A stretch of DNA of 64,000 bases from Schaalia odontolytica (GCF_009730335.1 NZ_CP046315.1:1736001-1800000); one strand, 5' to 3'; shown: positions 9,447 to 17,996, counted from the first letter of the stretch. The notes: generated from the letters alone by a model not told the origin. A program made the numbers and translations.

Positions 9447-9737
9447 GTACACCTAGAGGCCGAGCTGCGCATCGCATGGAACCAGCCGATGTTCACCCAC
9501 CACGGGACATACATCATCGGGTTCTCAGCCGCCTCCAAGCACATGGCGATGGCCCCCGAGCGCGCCACCATGATCCGCTTTGAGCCTGTCATGCGCGAGC
9601 GTGGCACGGACTTCGGAAAGATGTTCGCCCGCCGGCCCAGGAACAAGCCCTTCGACTACGAACTCTTTGACGCGTTCATCCAGGACCAGCTCACAGACAA
9701 ACGCGACGTCACGTCATTCTGGCGCCCACAGTCATGA
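9447..9737 (+). pseudogene. 5'-truncated DUF1801 (YdhG-like iron chaperone family) remnant
   Basis: The plus-strand frame after a TAG at 9444-9446 reads LRIAWNQPMFTHHGTYIIGF and ends with TSFWRPQS. This matches the DUF1801 family pattern (IKWNQPMFTDHGTFIIGF... through ...TTFWR) known for YdhG-like proteins of about 120-130 residues. Only about 95 residues remain and the N-terminal helix is missing, with no usable start codon before the conserved region, although an internal ATG exists at 9489. The remnant has returned to higher GC, so it probably marks the old chromosomal flank at which the low-GC islet inserted and removed the 5' end. Confidence 0.75.
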
Positions 9738-9776
9738 ACATTCCATCATGAAGCAACACATCAGACTCTAACAACT

Positions 9777-9791
9777 TGTACAATTAGTACA
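9777..9791 (+). promoter_or_regulatory. Leaderless promoter and operator of the toxin-antitoxin pair
   Basis: TACAAT (9779-9784) is a good -10 box seven bases before the antitoxin ATG at 9791, so the transcript should start at or next to the A of the ATG. No Shine-Dalgarno sequence is present, in line with leaderless translation. The -10 is embedded in the inverted repeat TGTAC-AATTA-GTACA (9777-9791), a likely binding site for the antitoxin itself (type II antitoxins usually autorepress). Confidence 0.6.
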
Positions 9792-10087
9792 TGTCGAACG
9801 CTACGCTTTCCGATTTTCGCCAGAACCAGGCTCAGTACATCGCTGCCGCCCAAGTCGAACCCGTCGAGCTTCGCTCGCGCGGCGCACAGACTCGCGCAGT
9901 CCTCGTTTCCCCCGCCTTCTACGAGGAGGCAATGGAGGCGCTCGAGGAACGCCGCGATCGACGGACACGAGACGAACTCGACCGCTGGCTGCGAGAAGAC
10001 CTCGCTCAGGCTGTTCGTGATTACGAGGAGAACCCGGACGATGTCTACACGCTCGACGAGATTCGCGCCGAGCTGGGATTGAAATGA
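9791..10087 (+). CDS. Type II antitoxin, Phd/YefM family
   Basis: 98-residue antitoxin, normal size for Phd/YefM. The N-terminal half (MSNATLSDFRQNQAQYI... VLVSPAFYEEAMEALEE) is the DNA-binding fold with the conserved 'avLvspe.ye.l' strand-helix typical of the family. The acidic C-terminal tail is expected to wrap the toxin. The start overlaps an inverted repeat and has no ribosome binding site, implying a leaderless mRNA. Its 3' end overlaps the toxin start by four bases (ATGA), the usual coupled arrangement. It should neutralise the toxin and repress its own promoter. Confidence 0.88.
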   Translation: MSNATLSDFRQNQAQYIAAAQVEPVELRSRGAQTRAVLVSPAFYEEAMEALEERRDRRTRDELDRWLREDLAQAVRDYEENPDDVYTLDEIRAELGLK

Positions 10088-10428
10088 ACAGGCAACGCTC
10101 TCGCCTGATCCTGTCGAGCACAGCTCGGAAACAGTTCAGAGAACTTCGACGTTCCATCGCATCTGTGAGCGGCTCCGAAGTCACGGCACGCAATTACATG
10201 AGCGCCCTGACGGATTACATCGAGCAGCTTCCCGACTTTCCGCTACGGGGCCAAGCGTTCTCCTTGCATCACCCGGGTATGCGCATCATCGGATTCCGCA
10301 AGACTCTCCTCATCGCCTTCCTCGTGACTGACGACGGCGTCGTCATCCTCTCGGTTCTTTCCACACGCCAGTCCAGGCTGACACTCGAAGAAGCACTCAC
10401 GCAAGCCCTCGAATCGTTCCAGCGTTGA
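10084..10428 (+). CDS. Type II toxin, RelE/ParE superfamily
   Basis: 114-residue basic protein with the RelE/ParE fold outline: two N-terminal helices (SSTARKQFRELRRSI...; ARNYMSALTDYIEQLPDFPLRG) followed by strands ending in MRIIGFRKTLLIAFLV and VVILSVLSTRQSRL. ParE and RelE members act on DNA gyrase or on ribosome-bound mRNA respectively; the sequence alone does not tell which. It is translationally coupled to the Phd-type antitoxin. Whether it is active is unknown, but the frame is complete. Confidence 0.87.
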   Translation: MNRQRSRLILSSTARKQFRELRRSIASVSGSEVTARNYMSALTDYIEQLPDFPLRGQAFSLHHPGMRIIGFRKTLLIAFLVTDDGVVILSVLSTRQSRLTLEEALTQALESFQR

Positions 10429-10509
10429 CGCTAACACACACGGAATCAAGAGCCCCACAATGCAGGACCAACGCTAAAGACGCTCCCTCTCCCCCACCCT
10501 ACGGGAGCG

Positions 10510-10515
10510 TAGGAT
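10510..10515 (+). promoter_or_regulatory. Possible -10 element for the acyl-CoA synthetase gene
   Basis: TAGGAT at 10510-10515 resembles the actinobacterial -10 consensus and lies 72 bases before the ATG. No good -35 is visible. An inverted repeat (ACGCTCCC ... GGGAGCGT, 10481-10510) directly precedes it and could be the terminator of the toxin gene or an operator. Confidence 0.3.
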
Positions 10516-10587
10516 AGCGGGTAACAGCAACGACGCCACGGCCTCGCAGGCTTCGTGGCGTTCCCGCCAAAACTCCAGGGAGCACGC

Positions 10588-12471
10588 ATGTCCACGATCA
10601 ACACCCCGGCCTCGTCCAACGACGATGAGACGACGCCGGCGCAGACGACCACCGAGGCCCTCGAGTGGCACGCTCCCGTCCTGGTGCGTGTCGACGAGCA
10701 CACGACGATCCTCCACCTGCTCAAAGAGCGCGTGCAGCGCGGCGCGACCCGCCCGCTGATCCTGCGCAAGATCGGTATCGGCGACACGTGGCGCTCCATC
10801 ACGGCGCGCGAGTTCTACGACGAGGTCCAGTCGGTGGCCGCCGGCCTCATCGCGCGAGGCCTCGAGCCCGGAGACCGCGTCGCCATCATGAGCCGCACCC
10901 GCTACGAGTGGACGCTCCTGGACTTCGCGTGCTGGGCCGCAGCCCTGGTCCCCGTGCCCATCTACGAAACCAGCTCCATCGACCAGGTCGCCCACGTCCT
11001 CAACGACGCGGACGTCCACCTCATCATCACCGAGACCGTGTCCATGGCGGAGATCGTACGCGCGGCCGCGCAGCGCGAACACAGGACGAACACGGACGTG
11101 CTCTCCCTGGACTCCGAGGCCATCGAGACCCTCATCGCGGAAGGCGCGGCCACGCCCCGCGACCGCGTCGCCGCACGAGCAGACGCCCTCACGAAGGACG
11201 ACATCGCGACCATCGTCTACACCTCGGGCACGACGGGCACCCCCAAGGGAACGGTTCTGTCCCACGAGAACTTCACGAACCTGTGCCTCAACGCCCACGC
11301 GTGGATGCCCGAGATCGCAGCAGGCAAGGACTCGCGCCTGCTCCTGTTTCTGCCGCTGGCCCACGTGTTCGCTCGCTTCCTGCAGGTCTTCCAGATCAGC
11401 GGAAACGGAGTCCTCGGCCACGCCTCCAACATCAAGAACCTGCTCAACGACCTCGCCTCCTTCAAGCCCAGCTACCTCCTGGTGGTCCCGCGCGTGCTGG
11501 AGAAGATCTACAACTCGGCGGACACGAAGGCTTCCGGCCCCAAGCGCAAGATCTTCCGCTGGGCCGCGAAGGTAGCGATCGCATACTCGCGCGCCCTCGA
11601 CACCGAGGAAGGCCCGAGCGCCTCCCTCAAGGCCCAGCACGCGCTCGCCGACAGGCTCGTCTACCAGCAGATCATCCGCCTGGTGGGCGGCAACGCCGAC
11701 TACATCGTCTCCGGCGGCGCGCCCCTGGCGACCTGGCTGGCCCACTTCTACCGCGGGGTGGGTATCCCCGTCCTGGAGGGCTACGGCCTCACCGAAACGG
11801 TCGGCCCGGTCTCGGTGAATACGCCGCGCCTGTCCAAGATCGGGACCGTCGGCCCGGCCCTGCCTCCCATGTCCTTCAAGATCAGCGACGAGGGCGAGAT
11901 CCTGCTCAAGGGCCCCAGCGTCTTCCAGCGCTACCACAACGATCCGGGCGCCACGGCCGCCTGCTTCACCGAGGACGGGTGGTTCCGCACCGGCGATCTG
12001 GGGTCCCTGGACCGCGACGGCTACGTGTCGATCACGGGGCGCGCCAAGGAGATCATCGTGACGGCCGGCGGCAAGAACGTCGCGCCCGCGGCGCTGGAAA
12101 ACCCGATGCGCTCCCACCCGCTCATCTCCCAGGTCCTGGTCGTGGGCGACCAGCGTCCCTTCGTCGCCGCGCTCATTACCCTGGACGCGGAGATGTTACC
12201 CGACTGGCTCGCCGCGCACTCCCTGCCTCCGATGAGCGTGGCCGAGGCGGCCACCAACGTCGAGGTCCTCGCCTCCTTGGAAAAGGCCGTGGCCTCGGCG
12301 AACGAGCATGTCTCGCGCGCCGAATCGATCCGCAAGATCAAAGTCCTCACGACCGACTTCACGGAGGCCAACGGCCTGCTGACGCCCTCCCTGAAGGTCA
12401 AGCGCCTGGAGGCCACGCGCCGCCTCGCGCCGATTATCGATGAGATCTACGGCGGTCCCGTGCAGGACTGA
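10588..12471 (+). CDS. Long-chain fatty acid-CoA ligase (AMP-binding, FadD15-like)
   Basis: 627-residue adenylate-forming enzyme that activates fatty acids to acyl-CoA through an acyl-AMP intermediate. The P-loop-like signature YTSGTTGTPKGTV is near residue 212, the conserved GYGLTE motif near residue 395, and the GWFRTGDLGSLDRDGY hinge near residue 465, followed by the C-terminal domain with the catalytic lysine region. This arrangement matches bacterial FadD15/AMP-forming long-chain synthetases. The ATG at 10588 is preceded by AGGGAG; an upstream ATG at 10555 lacks this. It stands alone and is closed by a strong terminator. Confidence 0.93.
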   Translation: MSTINTPASSNDDETTPAQTTTEALEWHAPVLVRVDEHTTILHLLKERVQRGATRPLILRKIGIGDTWRSITAREFYDEVQSVAAGLIARGLEPGDRVAIMSRTRYEWTLLDFACWAAALVPVPIYETSSIDQVAHVLNDADVHLIITETVSMAEIVRAAAQREHRTNTDVLSLDSEAIETLIAEGAATPRDRVAARADALTKDDIATIVYTSGTTGTPKGTVLSHENFTNLCLNAHAWMPEIAAGKDSRLLLFLPLAHVFARFLQVFQISGNGVLGHASNIKNLLNDLASFKPSYLLVVPRVLEKIYNSADTKASGPKRKIFRWAAKVAIAYSRALDTEEGPSASLKAQHALADRLVYQQIIRLVGGNADYIVSGGAPLATWLAHFYRGVGIPVLEGYGLTETVGPVSVNTPRLSKIGTVGPALPPMSFKISDEGEILLKGPSVFQRYHNDPGATAACFTEDGWFRTGDLGSLDRDGYVSITGRAKEIIVTAGGKNVAPAALENPMRSHPLISQVLVVGDQRPFVAALITLDAEMLPDWLAAHSLPPMSVAEAATNVEVLASLEKAVASANEHVSRAESIRKIKVLTTDFTEANGLLTPSLKVKRLEATRRLAPIIDEIYGGPVQD

Positions 12472-12502
12472 CGCACGCACGACCGAGACGCCCATAGACG
12501 AG

Positions 12503-12563
12503 GCCGTGGCCGGCTCGCGCTCCCCCGCTCAGTGTCGGGGTTGGCGAGCCGGCCACGGCTTTA
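12503..12563. terminator. Bidirectional terminator between convergent genes
   Basis: Perfect 16-bp stem GCCGTGGCCGGCTCGC (12503-12518) with its complement at 12544-12559, then TTTA. It separates the acyl-CoA synthetase (plus) from the FtsX-type permease (minus), so it probably serves both. Confidence 0.85.
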
Positions 12564-12577
12564 TCGGATGGGCTCTC

Positions 12578-13786
12578 CTACTGCGAGGCGAGCGCCGCGG
12601 TAGGCGGCGTGCGGGCCGCTCGGATCGCGGGGTAGAGCCCGGCGACGGCGCCGATGAGGAGAGTGGCGCCCAGGCCTGCGGCGATCACCCACCAGTGCAG
12701 GGTGGGAGGCCAGCCGTAGACGTAACACATGCCCCAGGTGACGCCCGCACCGATGAGGCATCCAGCGAGTCCTCCAAGGAAGGACAGGAGCAGTGCTTCG
12801 GCCAGGAACTGAACGGTGATGTGGCCGCGCTTGGCACCCAGGGAGCGGCGCAGGCCGATCTCCTTGCGGCGTTCCAGCACGGAAATAATCATCGTGTTCG
12901 CCACTCCGATGCCGCCCACGAGCAGGGCGATCGAGCCGACACCTGCGAGCAGGGTCGTCAGGGTCTGGTCGGCCGCGTTCTGGGCCGCCAGCGCGTCGGA
13001 GGGGCGCGAGACCTTCAGGCCGGTGGCCCCCTGCGGGGCCAGAGTCGGACCCAGGAGCTCTCGCACCGTCTCAACCTGTGCCTCGGTGGAGCGCTCGTAG
13101 ATAGTCGTGGGCGTCTTGCCTGCATCGAAAAGCGAGTTCGCGGCGGGCACGCCGATCAACGCGGCGTTGTCGAGTTCCTCGGCCAGGGGCGCGTGTTCCA
13201 TAATGCCCAGGACCGTGAAGGAGCGCCCTCCAAGCCACACCTGGGTGCCCGGCTCGACGACGCCGAGGAGCGCGGCGGCCTTCGAGCCCAGGACGACGCC
13301 CGGGTAGCGAGCAGTGGCATCATTGAGCCAAGACCCGCTCTTCATGGTGCCCGAAATGACCTTGAGTAGGTTCGTATCGGCAGCCATCGTGAGGATACCA
13401 CCGGTTGCGTTCGGGTCTGACAGTCGCGAACGGTACACGGAGATGCCGTTGAGCGTCGAGGTCGAAGCCGCGTCGGTCACGCCCGGGATCATACGGACTC
13501 GTCCCACGGAGTCTTCGGGTAGGATCAGATCCTGGCCACTCAGGTCAGCCCCGCTGCGCGCGGTCAGCATGTTCGTTCCCAGCGCCCGCAGCTGCTCTTG
13601 CAAGCGCGCCTGCGAGGATGCTGACACGCCGACAACGCCGACCATCGCCGCAATGCCGATCGCGATGCCCAGGGCCGAAAGGATTGCTCGCATGGGCCGG
13701 GCACGCAGCCCGGTCAGGCCGAGGCGAGCAACGTCGGAGGCGCGCAGCGCGGAACGGCCGGCTCCCGAATTCTTCTTACTCGTCAT
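12578..13786 (-). CDS. ABC transporter permease, MacB/FtsX type
   Basis: 402-residue membrane protein with the MacB/FtsX layout: one N-terminal membrane helix (after [21 protein letters not shown]), a large extracytoplasmic MacB_PCD domain, then three C-terminal helices. Conserved [17 protein letters not shown] lies before the second helix, as in this family. The family uses mechanotransmission to push antibiotics, peptides or lipoproteins across the envelope. I chose the ATG at 13786 (GGGAGGTGG upstream) over ATGs 45 bases earlier. It overlaps the ATPase gene by 11 bases and is the last gene of a four-gene operon with an adaptor and a small lipoprotein. Confidence 0.92.
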   Translation of the reverse strand: MTSKKNSGAGRSALRASDVARLGLTGLRARPMRAILSALGIAIGIAAMVGVVGVSASSQARLQEQLRALGTNMLTARSGADLSGQDLILPEDSVGRVRMIPGVTDAASTSTLNGISVYRSRLSDPNATGGILTMAADTNLLKVISGTMKSGSWLNDATARYPGVVLGSKAAALLGVVEPGTQVWLGGRSFTVLGIMEHAPLAEELDNAALIGVPAANSLFDAGKTPTTIYERSTEAQVETVRELLGPTLAPQGATGLKVSRPSDALAAQNAADQTLTTLLAGVGSIALLVGGIGVANTMIISVLERRKEIGLRRSLGAKRGHITVQFLAEALLLSFLGGLAGCLIGAGVTWGMCYVYGWPPTLHWWVIAAGLGATLLIGAVAGLYPAIRAARTPPTAALASQ

Positions 13787-14474
13787 GGCCACCTCCCGAG
13801 TGCGCAGAGTCGGAAACGATCTCGCCATCACGGATGGCGATCTGGCGAGGCAGCGACGCTGCCAAGTCGTTGTCGTGAGTGATCACGATGATGGTGGTGC
13901 CGGCATCGTTGAGCTCTCGCAACAGCTCAACGATCGAAGCACCCGAACGCGAGTCGAGATTGCCGGTAGGCTCATCAGCCAACAGCAGGGCTGGGTGGCC
14001 GATGATGGCCCTGGCGATAGCGACCCTCTGGCGTTCGCCGCCCGACATCTGGTGGGGCTTGTGGTCCATGCGGTGCCCCAGCCCCACGCGGGTCAAGGCT
14101 TCGCGGGCCGCCTCACGCCGCTTGGCTCGCGGCACGCCCCGGTAGAGCAGGCCGTCGGCGACGTTATCCAGGGCGGACACGCCGGCCGTGAGGTGGAACT
14201 GCTGGAACACGAACCCAATCAGGGAGGAGCGCACGCCCGACAGTTCGGTGTCTCGCAGGGAGGACACGTCCGTGCCGTTGATGCACACGCTTCCCGAGGT
14301 GGGCCGATCCAGCGTTCCGATCAGGTTGAGCAGGGTGGATTTACCAGAGCCTGAGGGGCCCACGATGGCGACGAACTCACCCTCGTCGACGCTCAGGGAT
14401 ACTCCGTTGCAGGCGTGCACGGGCGGCGAGCCAAACGACCGGTGCACGTCGGTCAGTTGCAGAATGTGGCTCAT
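13776..14474 (-). CDS. ABC transporter ATP-binding protein, LolD/MacB type
   Basis: 232-residue ATPase driving the adjacent FtsX-type permease. Walker [10 protein letters not shown] is at about residues 40-48, the signature [14 protein letters not shown] near 142-155, and Walker [13 protein letters not shown] just after, the 'EPTGNLD' form being characteristic of the LolD/MacB/FtsE group. The start overlaps the adaptor stop by four bases (ATGA). Together with the adaptor it forms an export or envelope-stress module resembling MacAB. Confidence 0.95.
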   Translation of the reverse strand: MSHILQLTDVHRSFGSPPVHACNGVSLSVDEGEFVAIVGPSGSGKSTLLNLIGTLDRPTSGSVCINGTDVSSLRDTELSGVRSSLIGFVFQQFHLTAGVSALDNVADGLLYRGVPRAKRREAAREALTRVGLGHRMDHKPHQMSGGERQRVAIARAIIGHPALLLADEPTGNLDSRSGASIVELLRELNDAGTTIIVITHDNDLAASLPRQIAIRDGEIVSDSAHSGGGHDE

Positions 14475-15547
14475 CGGTTGGGCACCACCACGCGCTGGCC
14501 TTCGGCGATCTCATCGCCGCTCACTTCGACGCGGTCACCCGCGAACAGGCCGACGGTGACGGGAACCCGACGAACTTCGCCCTTCTCATCCACAACCTCG
14601 ACTCCGAACTGGTCGGTGCTGAGAGCAACGAGGGCACCCAAGGGCACGGACAGGACACCCTTGCGGGTCTCAGAGGTCAGGCCCAGGGAGACGGAGGCCT
14701 CCTGGAAGCCTTCCAGGGCGGAGGTGTCATCGGGGGTGACGGTGATCGGGATGATCCTCTCCTTATTCGTCTCCTTGCTGCCTTCTTCGCTTTCCTTCTC
14801 ACGGGGCGGTTCCACGGAGGTGATCGTCCCGGTCGTTGTCGTCGCCGAACCGGGTAGGCGCACGGTGACGGAATTGCCGACGACGCCGAGCGCCTGGTCG
14901 GAGAGCTTCAGGTTCGCGGAAATCACCTGACGCGACGACGAGGCAGTGAACAGCTCCGTCTCCATCGTGGCGCTGGTGCCGACGCGGGCCTTAAGCGCAC
15001 CGATGCGCAGGTCTTCAGGGGCGAAGAGCACGGTGCCCAGCGGCAGGGAGCCGCTTTGGGGCAGAGACAGGGCCTTTTGCCACCTCTTGATCGCAGCGAT
15101 GGTGTTCCAGTCGAAGTGGGCGTTGGGGGTGGCTTCGAAGTAGCCGAGCTCCGACAGCGCGGTCTCCAGCTGGGTGACGTCCTCGCCGTCGCTCATGCCC
15201 TCCTCGAACGCGCGCCAGGCGGGGGTGGAGCCGTGGAGCAGGTACGTGTTGTTGCCGGCGACCGTGTACACGTGCGATCCCTGGGTGAGGGTCGTGCCGG
15301 GCGTAGGCAGGGCGGTGACGACGCCTTCGAAGGCGCTCTTGAGGGTGTAGGAGTCGGCGTAGTGGAGGGACCCCTGGACGGTGGTCTCACCGACCAGGTC
15401 TCCGCGGGTGACGGTCGCGGTGGCACCGTTAAAGGACTGCGGGGCATCGGCCTCGGCTTGAGCGCCCAAGCAGGCCGACAGGGTCATTCCCGCGACCGCC
15501 ACCATCGCTAGTGCTGCGGCGAAGCGTGGGGTGCGTAGACAATTCAC
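14471..15547 (-). CDS. Membrane-fusion/adaptor lipoprotein with peptidoglycan-binding domain
   Basis: 358-residue lipoprotein. The signal region ends in LSAC (Cys near residue 26). A first barrel-sandwich part (residues 40-100) is followed by a peptidoglycan-binding-1-like helical insert ([16 protein letters not shown]...[12 protein letters not shown], residues 130-175) and a C-terminal beta-barrel region with [22 protein letters not shown]. This build is known from actinobacterial MacA-like adaptors that link FtsX/MacB permeases to the cell wall. It is coupled by four-base overlaps on both sides with the small lipoprotein gene and the ATPase gene. Confidence 0.87.
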   Translation of the reverse strand: MNCLRTPRFAAALAMVAVAGMTLSACLGAQAEADAPQSFNGATATVTRGDLVGETTVQGSLHYADSYTLKSAFEGVVTALPTPGTTLTQGSHVYTVAGNNTYLLHGSTPAWRAFEEGMSDGEDVTQLETALSELGYFEATPNAHFDWNTIAAIKRWQKALSLPQSGSLPLGTVLFAPEDLRIGALKARVGTSATMETELFTASSSRQVISANLKLSDQALGVVGNSVTVRLPGSATTTTGTITSVEPPREKESEEGSKETNKERIIPITVTPDDTSALEGFQEASVSLGLTSETRKGVLSVPLGALVALSTDQFGVEVVDEKGEVRRVPVTVGLFAGDRVEVSGDEIAEGQRVVVPNR

Positions 15548-16020
15548 TTCGCGCCTCCGGGGTTACCGAAGCACTTGTTGAGAGCATCCTGCGGGATGTC
15601 CTGGATGTTGACGCCCTTGCCCGGCTCGGGGTCCTTCACGTCGTAACCAAGATCGCGCAGGCACTGGGCGCCCTTGACGAGGGCTTCACGTCCATTCGGA
15701 TCCTTCGTCAGATCGTCGTCGCCCGTCAGACCCGACACCTTCGTCATGCACTCGTTGAGTGCCGAATTGAAAGCATCGGAGTTGTCCTTGATCTGCTCGG
15801 GCGTCAGCCCGGTGTCGGGAACATCGAAGCCCTTCTCACGCATGCACTGAGCGAAAACCAGGTTGGGGTCGTTGCTGGCCGCGTTGGTGGCCGCCGAACT
15901 TGGGCTCTTAGTGCTGGAGGCGGACGAGCCGGTCGAGCCGGTCGAGCCGCATGCGCTGAGGGCCGCTGCCAGGGTGATGGCGATGACGGCGAGGGCGCTC
16001 GTCTGGGCGCGATTCTTCAT
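15544..16020 (-). CDS. Small secreted lipoprotein of the MacAB-like operon
   Basis: 158-residue lipoprotein (lipobox LSAC, Cys at residue 24), then a Ser/Ala/Thr-rich linker and a domain with four regularly spaced cysteines (FAQCMREKGFDVPD, ALNECMTKV, AQCLRDLGYDV, LNKCFGNPGG). Two copies of a 'QC-MRxxGxDVxD' motif (residues about 55 and 115) suggest an internal duplication. Similar cysteine-containing lipoproteins precede MacAB-like operons in actinobacteria; the role, perhaps sensing or binding a substrate outside the membrane, is inferred. AAGGAG lies upstream of the ATG. It is the first gene of the operon. Confidence 0.8.
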   Translation of the reverse strand: MKNRAQTSALAVIAITLAAALSACGSTGSTGSSASSTKSPSSAATNAASNDPNLVFAQCMREKGFDVPDTGLTPEQIKDNSDAFNSALNECMTKVSGLTGDDDLTKDPNGREALVKGAQCLRDLGYDVKDPEPGKGVNIQDIPQDALNKCFGNPGGAK

Positions 16021-16064
16021 CGAAAACTCCTTGAGGACTGCTTATCGGCAATGGTTCTCACTGC

Positions 16065-16105
16065 CTGTATAGATTACAGTCCACAACCCTGAAAGCTACC
16101 TGAAA
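16065..16105 (-). promoter_or_regulatory. Promoter with phased direct repeats for the lipoprotein/MacAB-like operon
   Basis: On the minus strand TATACA (16065-16070) is a -10 box; 17 bases upstream the -35 position is TTCAGG, which is part of TTTCAGG (16088-16094). A second TTTCAGG lies exactly 11 bases further (16099-16105), and a near copy, TCTCAGG, at 16143-16149, 44 bases (four turns of 11) beyond. Direct heptamers at 11-bp spacing that replace the -35 are typical of OmpR/PhoB-family response-regulator activation. The regulator itself is not in this window. Confidence 0.6.
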
Positions 16106-16248
16106 ACTATCCGGGAGCCTTCGCAGAATTTCATCAGACAACCCTGAGAGGTCCTCACAGCCACACACCGACAGAAACCACTGTCATGTCCAACTCCTCG
16201 CGAGCATATCTCACTCACACCCCAAGGACCTTGGAATACCGATGATCT

Positions 16249-16293
16249 AATGTCGACACCCGAACGCGATGCAGCAGAGTTGCCTGTGGAATT
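16249..16293. repeat. Dispersed 45-bp repeat, copy 1
   Basis: 45 bases starting ATGTCGACACCCGAACGCGA are about 84 percent identical to 22343-22387. Both copies lie just beyond the 3' end of a minus-strand gene. Function unknown; discussed in the findings. Confidence 0.6.
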
Positions 16294-16320
16294 GCAGACG
16301 AATCAGGAGGTAGCGAAACA

Positions 16321-16349
16321 GGCGGGGGACGACGAAGGCGTCCCCCGCC
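16321..16349 (-). terminator. Terminator of the GPH symporter gene
   Basis: 11-bp perfect stem GGCGGGGGACG (16321-16331) with 16339-16349, followed on the minus strand by TGTTTCG. It lies 69 bases past the symporter stop. Together with the promoter above and the 45-bp repeat it accounts for the gene-free 16021-16417 gap. Confidence 0.8.
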
Positions 16350-16417
16350 TCAACTCTCCCACGCGTCGCCCGGAGCATCTCACGAGTTGCCCCGAAGAGG
16401 CTGCGAATGTGGAAGTC

Positions 16418-17860
16418 TTAACCCTCCTTGTCAGAAGCGCTCGCCATGTTTTCTTCAAGGATGGACACGATCTCGCCGTGCTTGGCCTCGGTGAGAGTCA
16501 CCTTGCGGGCGAAGACGATGAACGCAAGGACGACAACCACCAGCGGCACGTAGAACGCAGCCGCCTTGAACGTCTCGATGTTGCTGCTTGTCAGAAGCGA
16601 AGGATCGACGTCGTTGGTCATGGCGGCCACGATGGCGACGAAACCGACGATCGAGTTCGACAGCGCGCCTGCGATCTTATCGAGCATCGGACGCACGGAA
16701 AGCGTCACCGCCTCGTTGCGCTTGCCGGTCTTCCACTGGCCGTATTCGACGGAGTCGGTGATCGTCAGGATCGCCGTCATCTGGATGCAGGTGGCGGGCA
16801 GGTAGAAGAGCACCAGGGCAACGAAGACGACTACGAGGTTCGTCGAGAAGAAGATGAACAGGATGTAGGCGCAGGCCATGAACGCCATGCCACCGAGGTA
16901 GAGGTAGCGGCGCGGGACGTGCCGGTTTATGACCGGGTATAGAGGCGTGACTGCAAGGCCGATGAGGAAGGCGATGATACCGACTACGGAGTAGATGTCC
17001 GGCTTTTGGAGGACGAACTTGAACAGATAGATCATGAATCCGGTCGTCGCGACATTCGCGATCGAGTACAGGACGTAGGACAAGGAGACCCAGAGGAGCT
17101 GGTCATTACGTCCGATCGCCTGGAAGGCCTGCAGGGGGTTGGACTTGTCGGCGGGATCGCGCAGCACGCTCTCCTCTTCGCGCGTTCCAAAAGCGACGGC
17201 CAGGCAGGTGACGATGCCAAGGATGGCGATCAAGGCACCGAAGCCGCTCCAGCCTGCCTGACTCTCGGAGCCTGCACCTGCAAGGGCACCGAAGAACGCG
17301 ACGACGGGAACGACAATCGCGGTCACACCGTTGTAGCCGATCGAGCCCGTGAAGGTACCGAGGGCGGTGTACACGCTACGTTCCTGCGAAGACGAGGATA
17401 GGGCGGGGATCATTCCCCAGTAGGAGATGTCACGTAGGGAGTACAAAACGTCGAGGACCACGAAGACGATCACGAAGACAACGATGAACACGCCCTTGTT
17501 CACGTTGACGAGGCCGAAGAGTCCGGTGAAGATCGCGAAGAGTAGGATCGAGGATCCAACACCGCCGATGACCTGCCAGGGCTTGAAGCGCCCAAAACGC
17601 GAGTTCGTGTTGTCCACGAGGTTACCCAGGAGCGGATCGATGAAGATCTCAACAATCCTGATGATGAAGACGAGAGCCGTGATGATCGCGATCATCGCCT
17701 TGGCATCGGAGTCCTCGTAGTCACGGAACAGGGTCTGCGCCGCGTAGTAGGTGACAAAGAAGGTCGACAGCGCGTTGTAATACGCGGCCTGCCCGAGGTT
17801 GCCGATCGCGTAGCAGATTCGCGACACCCAGCTCTTGTTCGTTCCTTGTTCGTGTGCCAT
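16418..17860 (-). CDS. Sugar:cation symporter, GPH/MFS family (probable lactose or galactoside uptake)
   Basis: 480-residue transporter with about 12 membrane helices. The N-terminus (KSWVSRICYAIGNLGQAAYYNALSTFF) and the loop FIDPLLGNLVDNTNSRFGRF match the glycoside-pentoside-hexuronide family motif D-P-x-x-G-x-x-x-D-x-T-x-S-x-x-G-R-x-R. The start ATG at 17860 has AAGGAG; an upstream start would add 10 residues without reason. It is divergent from lacZ across a 187-base control region with an 18-bp palindrome, so it most likely brings in the LacZ substrate. Substrate specificity is inferred from context only. Confidence 0.9.
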   Translation of the reverse strand: MAHEQGTNKSWVSRICYAIGNLGQAAYYNALSTFFVTYYAAQTLFRDYEDSDAKAMIAIITALVFIIRIVEIFIDPLLGNLVDNTNSRFGRFKPWQVIGGVGSSILLFAIFTGLFGLVNVNKGVFIVVFVIVFVVLDVLYSLRDISYWGMIPALSSSSQERSVYTALGTFTGSIGYNGVTAIVVPVVAFFGALAGAGSESQAGWSGFGALIAILGIVTCLAVAFGTREEESVLRDPADKSNPLQAFQAIGRNDQLLWVSLSYVLYSIANVATTGFMIYLFKFVLQKPDIYSVVGIIAFLIGLAVTPLYPVINRHVPRRYLYLGGMAFMACAYILFIFFSTNLVVVFVALVLFYLPATCIQMTAILTITDSVEYGQWKTGKRNEAVTLSVRPMLDKIAGALSNSIVGFVAIVAAMTNDVDPSLLTSSNIETFKAAAFYVPLVVVVLAFIVFARKVTLTEAKHGEIVSILEENMASASDKEG

Positions 17861-17914
17861 TGTCCCTCTCCTTTGAAGCAACACTTGCATGGACAGTCAC
17901 AACTTAACATATTT

Positions 17915-17932
17915 ACCTTGCAGCTCCAAGGT
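17915..17932. promoter_or_regulatory. Putative operator between the symporter and lacZ
   Basis: ACCTTGCAGCTCCAAGGT is an 18-bp palindrome with a single mismatched pair, placed midway in the divergent region. A candidate site for the LacI-family repressor encoded after lacZ. Nearby hexamers AGGTTA (17929, 17987) and TAACCT (17960) also form inverted pairs. Confidence 0.5.
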
Positions 17933-17967
17933 TATTTAGATCATATGAGCATTTACAAGTAACCTAA

Positions 17968-17996
17968 TTGCGTATTTGTACACGGCAGGTTAATCT
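17968..17996 (+). promoter_or_regulatory. Possible lacZ promoter
   Basis: TTGCGT (17968-17973), 17-base spacer and TAATCT (17991-17996), about 50 bases before the lacZ ATG. It partly overlaps an AGGTTA hexamer, so repressor binding could occlude it. Confidence 0.4.

Noticed and set aside
10474-12117. 547-codon minus-strand open frame over the acyl-CoA synthetase
   Set aside because: Mirror of a gene with clear AMP-binding motifs.
16250-16942. 230-codon plus-strand frame beginning in the 45-bp repeat
   Set aside because: Most of it is antisense of the symporter gene. Only the first codons (MSTPERDA...) are shared with the second repeat copy, and this is reported as a repeat instead.
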